DNA from: Hymenobacter sp. 15J16-1T3B
GTDB taxonomy: Bacteria; Bacteroidota; Bacteroidia; Cytophagales; Hymenobacteraceae
DNA: 64,000 nucleotides
Direction of reading: 5' to 3'
Assembly (NCBI RefSeq): GCF_020711235.1
Contig: NZ_JAJFAV010000011.1
Location: forward strand, 1-64,000
In this document: piece after piece, positions 59,824-64,000 of the stretch
Numbering within the stretch: the stretch's first letter is position 1
How the letters are laid out: the number at the start of each line of letters is the position of its first letter
Position numbers and translations under genes: made by a program
Notes under the pieces: generated by a model
Told to the model about the DNA's origin: nothing
Database searches by the model: none
Seen by the model: only the letters and a program-made list of their open reading frames with translations

Positions 59824-60834
59824 GTGAAGAAGTACACCTCCTCCCTCCTGCTGGCCGCCTTGGCCGCCGGCAGCTTTAGCCTACCGGGCTGCGTCACCGC
59901 CAAGAAGTACGACGACCTGCGGGCCCGCCAGGCCGCTACCGAGCAGGCCAAAACCACCGCCGAGCGGCAGGCCCGCGAAGCCGTGGCCGAATTGCAGAAA
60001 GCCACCAGCCAGCTGGGCGAGCTGCGCCTGGAAAACCGCCGCCTCGTCAACGACTCCACCCAGACCGGCAACGTGCTGCGCCGCACCCAGACCTTGTACC
60101 GCGAGCTGAGCGACACCTACGAGAAGCTCATCAAGAACAACGAGAAGGTGCTGGCCAACAAAACCGCCGACTACCAGAAAGTGGCGCAGGATTTGGCCCG
60201 CCGCGAAGCCGAACTGGGCGAGTTGTCGGCCAACCTGAACAAGAGCCGCACGGAAATCGACAAGCTGGCCACCGACGTGAAAACGCGGGAACAGCGCTTG
60301 GCCGAGCTGGAAAAAGCCCTGGCCGAAAAGGACGCGGCCGTCAGTGCATTGCGCTCCAAAGTCAGCAACGCCCTGCTGGCGTTTAAGTCGAACGAGCTGC
60401 AGGTAAAGGTGAAAGACGGCAAGGTGTACGTGTCGTTGTCGGAGCAATTGCTCTTCAAGTCGGGCTCCACCAAAGTCGACCCCAAGGGCCAGGAGGCGCT
60501 GACCAAGCTGGCCGCCGTGCTCAAGGAGCAGCGCGACGTGAACGTGGTAGTGGAAGGCCACACCGACAACGTGCCCATCCTGAAGGGCACCGCCGGCATG
60601 CAGGACAACTGGGACCTATCGGCCCTGCGCGCCACCGAAATTGCGCGCCTGCTCACCGTGGGCGGCGTGCAACCCGAGCGCGTGACGGCTTCGGGCCGCT
60701 CGCAGTACGTGCCCGTGGCCCAGAACGACTCGCCGCAGAACAAGGCCCTGAACCGTCGCACCGAAATTATCCTCACGCCCAAGCTCGACGAGTTGTTCCA
60801 GATTCTCGGCACGAATTCGGAGACGGGGAAGTAA
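59824..60834 (+). CDS. OmpA family lipoprotein with coiled coil
   Basis: 336 residues. Signal sequence MKKYTSSLLLAALAAGSFSL with lipobox LPGC (Cys at 23). A long heptad-rich coiled coil follows (residues 30-190; AEQLQKATSQLGELRLE-like, EKLIKNNEKVLANKTADYQK, LSANLNKSRTEIDKLATDVK), then an OmpA C-terminal domain (SEQLLFKSGSTKVDPKGQEA, VVVEGHTDNVPILKGTAGMQ, LNRRTEIILTPK). It probably bridges outer membrane and peptidoglycan through the coil. The start is GTG: the signal sequence allows no ATG. CTACCTTGG, about 60 bases upstream, is a promoter candidate. A terminator follows. Confidence 0.92.
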   Translation: MKKYTSSLLLAALAAGSFSLPGCVTAKKYDDLRARQAATEQAKTTAERQAREAVAELQKATSQLGELRLENRRLVNDSTQTGNVLRRTQTLYRELSDTYEKLIKNNEKVLANKTADYQKVAQDLARREAELGELSANLNKSRTEIDKLATDVKTREQRLAELEKALAEKDAAVSALRSKVSNALLAFKSNELQVKVKDGKVYVSLSEQLLFKSGSTKVDPKGQEALTKLAAVLKEQRDVNVVVEGHTDNVPILKGTAGMQDNWDLSALRATEIARLLTVGGVQPERVTASGRSQYVPVAQNDSPQNKALNRRTEIILTPKLDELFQILGTNSETGK

Positions 60835-60869
60835 GGGCTCCGACGGCTAATTTTCTATTCCAATAGTAA

Positions 60870-60912
60870 AAGCGCAGCCCTGCTTGGCAACCCGCCGAGC
60901 AGGGCTGCGCTT
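60870..60912 (+). terminator. Hairpin terminator after the OmpA coiled-coil gene
   Basis: AAGCGCAGCCCTGCT and AGCAGGGCTGCGCTT form a 15-bp perfect stem with a 13-base loop, about 35 bases after the stop codon. No long T-tract follows. Confidence 0.78.
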
Positions 60913-61094
60913 GCTGTTAGGTCCAAACGTCATTGCACGCCCCAGTGGGCAGCAGCCCAGCACTCCGCTGGCAGCGTGCGTGGGCACGGACGGCAACACC
61001 GCCGTTGCCTTTCTGCCGGACTAGGAGCTACTAGTAGCTCTTTTTCAACTGCCAATCCGCTGTAAACGGCACAACACGGTAATGCCAAACGCGT

Positions 61095-61102
61095 TACGTT
61101 TG
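61095..61102 (+). promoter_or_regulatory. Predicted -7 element of the surface-protein gene
   Basis: TACGTTTG, exact TAnnTTTG match 32 bases before the start codon. Confidence 0.6.
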
Positions 61103-61134
61103 CGTCTGTTGTTTAATCTTTTTCGAATTCTGTT

Positions 61135-62661
61135 ATGCGTCACCTGTACCTGCTTCCGCTTGCCCTGCTGCTACCCGCGGCAGCCCTGGCCTCCCACGAC
61201 ATGGGCGGGCAGATTAGTTACACCTCGCTCGGCGGCAACCAATACCGGGTGCGGATCGAGCACTATTTGGATGCCACCGCATCGGCTTCCCAGTCGCCCC
61301 AGGCGCTGATGATGACACTGGTGTGCAAGAAGAACGGCTGTACCAACGGCGGCCCGGGCAGCTTCACGGCCGATGTACAGGGCACCATCACCAATCTGGC
61401 CGGCCCAGTTTGCGCCGGGGCACCCGTGCTGATGCTAACCGCCGAAACCACGGTGACGCTGCCGCCCGCCCGGTGGACGTTGAGCGTGGACGCGGAGAAC
61501 CGCGCCTGGGTTTCTGGCAACCTGACCTCGCCGGATATACGCAGCTTGCACTTGGAAGCTACGCTGTTTAACCTCGTGGCGGCGGATAATACCTCGCCCC
61601 GGTTTGCGGATGTTGCGCTGCCGTATGTGGTGCTGGGCCAGGAGCACCGCTCCAGCTTTGCCGCCTTCGATGCCGACGGCGACTCGCTGGCGTATAGCTT
61701 GGCGCCGGCCACGTACACGACCATCAATTCTACGCCCCCGGCTTCGTATCCGTGCCCGACCAACATGCCGTACCGCACTTTCCCGGCCGGCACCGCATCC
61801 GACGGGGCCACGGGCCAGAGCGGCAGCTATGCCGCCGGGCAGTTTTCGGGGAGTTTCCCGTTTCCCTCGTACCGGGTGGCTAGCGGCGTAGCCACTCCTT
61901 GGTTGAATCTAAACACGAGCAGCGGCGAGTTCCGGGCCTTGCCCACCGCGCTGGGCACTTACGCCGTGGCCGTACGCGTGGACGAGTACCGCCGCCTCAA
62001 TGGCATTCCGGTCCTGATTGGCAGCGTGCTACGCGAAGTGCCCTACACCATTGTGGCCAGCGCCAACCGCAACCCGAGCCTGAGCATGAGTCGTGGCGGC
62101 ACCACCCTGCCCCTCGGCCAGCCGCTGGCGGTAGCGCCGGGCCAGAACGTGACACTCACCTTCACCGGCTCGGACCCGGACGCCGGCCAGGCGCTACGCC
62201 TGAGCAGCGACGTGGCCACGCTGCTACCCGGCGCCACGTTTCAGCCCAACTTGGTTTCGCCCACGGCTCAGTTTAGCTGGCAGGTGCCGGCCACGGCGCC
62301 CAACGGCACCTACGCCTTTGCCGTGCGCGTGACCGACAACGCCTGCCCCCTCAACGGCACCGAAGTGCGCACCGTCATGCTGCGCGTCGACAACCGCCTG
62401 ACCGCCGCCAGCACGCCCGCGCGCCTCGCCATGCCCCTGCCGGCCTTCCCCGTGCCCTTCACCGACCACGTCACATTCCGGCTGCCCGCGGCGCAAGAGC
62501 AGGCGGTGCTCATCACCGACGGGCTAGGCCGCGCCGTGGCCCGCCTGCGCAGCCGCCCCGATGGCAGCGTGACCTGGCAGCCCGGACCGGTGGCGGCCGG
62601 GGTGTATTTTGCCCGCACCGCCGACGGCCAGCAGGTGGCCCGTCTGGTCAAGGCGGACTAA
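61135..62661 (+). CDS. Secreted surface protein with T9SS-like C-terminus
   Basis: 508 residues. Signal peptide (MRHLYLLPLALLLPAAALAS), then SHDMGGQISYTSLGGNQYRV, an N-terminal pattern common in Bacteroidota extracellular proteins, followed by beta-sandwich segments with cadherin/PKD-like DADGDSLAYSLAPA and a second one, FTGSDPDAGQALRL. The C-terminal 75 residues (PAFPVPFTDHVTFRLPAAQE, ITDGLGRAVARLRS, PVAAGVYFARTADGQQVARL) resemble a T9SS type A sorting domain. It should be exported by the type IX system and placed on the surface. Function not known. Confidence 0.88.
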   Translation: MRHLYLLPLALLLPAAALASHDMGGQISYTSLGGNQYRVRIEHYLDATASASQSPQALMMTLVCKKNGCTNGGPGSFTADVQGTITNLAGPVCAGAPVLMLTAETTVTLPPARWTLSVDAENRAWVSGNLTSPDIRSLHLEATLFNLVAADNTSPRFADVALPYVVLGQEHRSSFAAFDADGDSLAYSLAPATYTTINSTPPASYPCPTNMPYRTFPAGTASDGATGQSGSYAAGQFSGSFPFPSYRVASGVATPWLNLNTSSGEFRALPTALGTYAVAVRVDEYRRLNGIPVLIGSVLREVPYTIVASANRNPSLSMSRGGTTLPLGQPLAVAPGQNVTLTFTGSDPDAGQALRLSSDVATLLPGATFQPNLVSPTAQFSWQVPATAPNGTYAFAVRVTDNACPLNGTEVRTVMLRVDNRLTAASTPARLAMPLPAFPVPFTDHVTFRLPAAQEQAVLITDGLGRAVARLRSRPDGSVTWQPGPVAAGVYFARTADGQQVARLVKAD

Positions 62662-62768
62662 ACACTGGACGCAAGCCTGGCAGTCAACGCCGGTGAGCCC
62701 GCTCCAGTGCGGTGCTTGCCGGCGTTTCTCTATTGCCTTTTGCGCGGCAGCCTGCTTCTCGGCGCTGA

Positions 62769-64000
62769 TCAGTCGCCAGCCGCAGCGTGGCCCGCACCAG
62801 CCGTCAGCGCGCGAGCGGGCCGGCGGTACTCGGAGTACAGGCAGCGAAACCCCGTCAGCAGGGCCAACGCGAACAAGCCGGCCACCAGTTGCGGGTGCTG
62901 CACCAGCCAGGTGGGCTGGTGGTGGTAGTGCCGAAACATGGTTTGCAGGTTCAGCCAGTAGGCCAGCGACGTCAGCGCGTAGGGCCACCAGCGGCGGGTG
63001 AGCAGGGCGTAGCTGCCCAAAAACAGCACCGCCGGGTGCCAGTACCGCTCGTGCATCTCGGTGTTGAAAAAGCAGAACACCAACGGTAAGAGTCCGCCGA
63101 CTAGCAGCACCAGCGGCGCCTCGGCGGCGGTAAACGTGGCGGCCCGCCGGAGTTTTTGCCAGGCCAGCCACGCCACCGGCGCCAGCGCCAGGGCCGAACC
63201 GCCGAGCCAAGCCAGCAGCCCCCATTGCCGGTAGCTCAGGCCGAATTTGCGCAGGGTGTCGGGCACCCAAAACAGCGCGTCGGGCATGAGCAGCGTCCAC
63301 ACGTTGAAGGCGTTGACGGTGGTGTAGGGGTACAGGCTAACGGCCGTGAAATTGATGGCCAGAATGCGCGGCAGGTAGTTGTGCTCGCCGCCCCAGATAA
63401 ACGGCGCCAGCAGCAGCGCCTGCACCGCGGCAGCGGCCCCCACGCCCGTCAGCACCTGCCGCGGCCGGTGGCGCCCGAGCGGCAGCCACAGCAGCCCGAG
63501 CAGGGGCAGAAACACAATGGCCTGCAGCTTGGCGTTGAGCGCCAGCACGTAAAGCACCAAGCTGAGCGCCAGCCGCCCGCGCAGGGCCAGCACCACGGCG
63601 GCAAAGCTGAGGGCGGTAAAAATGGCGTCGACCTGCTGCCAGACGAGGGTATTGTAGAGGTAGCCCACGTTGAGCAGCAGCCACAGCGCGCCCACGAAGC
63701 GCTGCCAGTGGCCGCGCAGCCACGAGGCCGCCAGCAGCGCCCCGGCGAAGTCGAAGAGCAGGGTAAACGCCTTCAGCCCGTGCGAGTACGCCTGAATAGC
63801 CCCCTCGCTGCCCGCCAGCCGGCCGAACAACCAGAGGATGTAGTGGTAAAGCGGGTTGTAGTCGAGCGAGGGCAACGCGTACGCATTGCCGAGGCCGTGG
63901 CGGAAAATGTGCACGGCCCAGGCCTGCCAGGCAGCCCGGTCGCCCTCGTGGGCGGTGGGGCCGGCCAGGGCCAGCAGCAGGCCGAACAGCAGCGCGTACA
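62769..64000 (-). CDS. Polytopic membrane glycosyltransferase-like protein (5' end beyond window)
   Basis: The frame is open to the right edge (residues read ...YALLFGLLLALAGPTAHEGD then RAAWQAWAVHIFRHGLGNAY...), so the N-terminus is missing. About 410 residues are visible with many membrane helices (LVLYVLALNAKLQAIVFLPL, LLGLLWLPLG, LLVGGLLPLVFCFF). Loops such as LPSLDYNPLYHYILWLFGRL, NTLVWQQVDAIFTAL and FFNTEMHERYWHPAVLFLG resemble GT-C-fold enzymes of the GT39/GT87 type that transfer sugar from a lipid-phosphate donor. A conserved YNPLYHY and H-E-R-Y-W-H motif stand out. The C-terminus after about LLTGFRCLYSEYRR is Ala-rich. Donor and acceptor are unknown. Confidence 0.82.
   Translation of the reverse strand, partial: YALLFGLLLALAGPTAHEGDRAAWQAWAVHIFRHGLGNAYALPSLDYNPLYHYILWLFGRLAGSEGAIQAYSHGLKAFTLLFDFAGALLAASWLRGHWQRFVGALWLLLNVGYLYNTLVWQQVDAIFTALSFAAVVLALRGRLALSLVLYVLALNAKLQAIVFLPLLGLLWLPLGRHRPRQVLTGVGAAAAVQALLLAPFIWGGEHNYLPRILAINFTAVSLYPYTTVNAFNVWTLLMPDALFWVPDTLRKFGLSYRQWGLLAWLGGSALALAPVAWLAWQKLRRAATFTAAEAPLVLLVGGLLPLVFCFFNTEMHERYWHPAVLFLGSYALLTRRWWPYALTSLAYWLNLQTMFRHYHHQPTWLVQHPQLVAGLFALALLTGFRCLYSEYRRPARALTAGAGHAAAGD

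Overview
This G+C-rich window looks like chromosome from a Bacteroidota species, most likely Hymenobacter or a close relative. The grounds are family content: four DUF4249 lipoproteins, a CarboxypepD_reg outer-membrane beta-barrel protein, type IX secretion (T9SS) C-terminal sorting domains, DUF4252 and OmpA proteins with thrombospondin type-3 repeats. The -7 promoter motif TAnnTTTG recurs about 20-140 bases before start codons, and Shine-Dalgarno sequences are not evident. The genus is inferred from protein style; no 16S gene is present. I found no convincing tRNA, rRNA, CRISPR array, transposase, integrase or prophage gene.

Layout. 1-7.2 kb: rho (cut by the left edge), serS, a UBP zinc-finger/OsmC pair, DUF2695, a GT9 glycosyltransferase, and a PolX-type protein whose polymerase aspartates are missing. 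7.2-18.2 kb: EVE-domain protein, secreted or lipid-anchored proteins, OmpA with TSP3 repeats, aminopeptidase P, a second GT9 gene, an M16 protease, a solo SRA/YDG protein and an O-methyltransferase. 18.2-29.4 kb: a large beta-barrel protein, an FG-GAP/VCBS protein, an MltD-like LysM transglycosylase, an FAD oxidoreductase and a fatty acid desaturase. 29.4-34.3 kb: four tandem DUF4249 lipoprotein genes. 34.5-43.1 kb: dnaE, trxA, a TonB/MORN protein and a large T9SS cargo protein.

43.1-44.4 kb is an A+T-rich island with an Lrp/AsnC regulator and, divergent from it, a stretch with no credible protein gene. That stretch has a promoter match, a branched tRNA-like fold and two hairpins with different stems but an identical 12-base loop, the second running into a T-tract. 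It is my best candidate for an undescribed structured RNA.

44.4-64 kb: isoaspartyl peptidase, DsbD, a CNNM/CBS transporter-like protein, TM2 protein, gamma-carbonic anhydrase, AraC regulator with an SDR, radical SAM/SPASM protein, endonuclease III-like protein, an OmpA/glycine-zipper/OmpA cluster, accD, fbaB, an OmpA coiled-coil lipoprotein, a secreted surface protein and a polytopic membrane glycosyltransferase cut by the right edge.

Many genes serve the envelope: LPS-type sugar transfer, outer-membrane barrels, peptidoglycan-binding OmpA proteins, thiol chemistry and secreted cargo. The rest is conserved housekeeping: tRNA charging, replication, fatty acid synthesis, glycolysis, base-excision repair. 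Dispersed intergenic inverted repeats, most with GTCAT...ATGAC ends, occur at six places, and three convergent gene pairs are separated by perfect palindromes without a T-tract.
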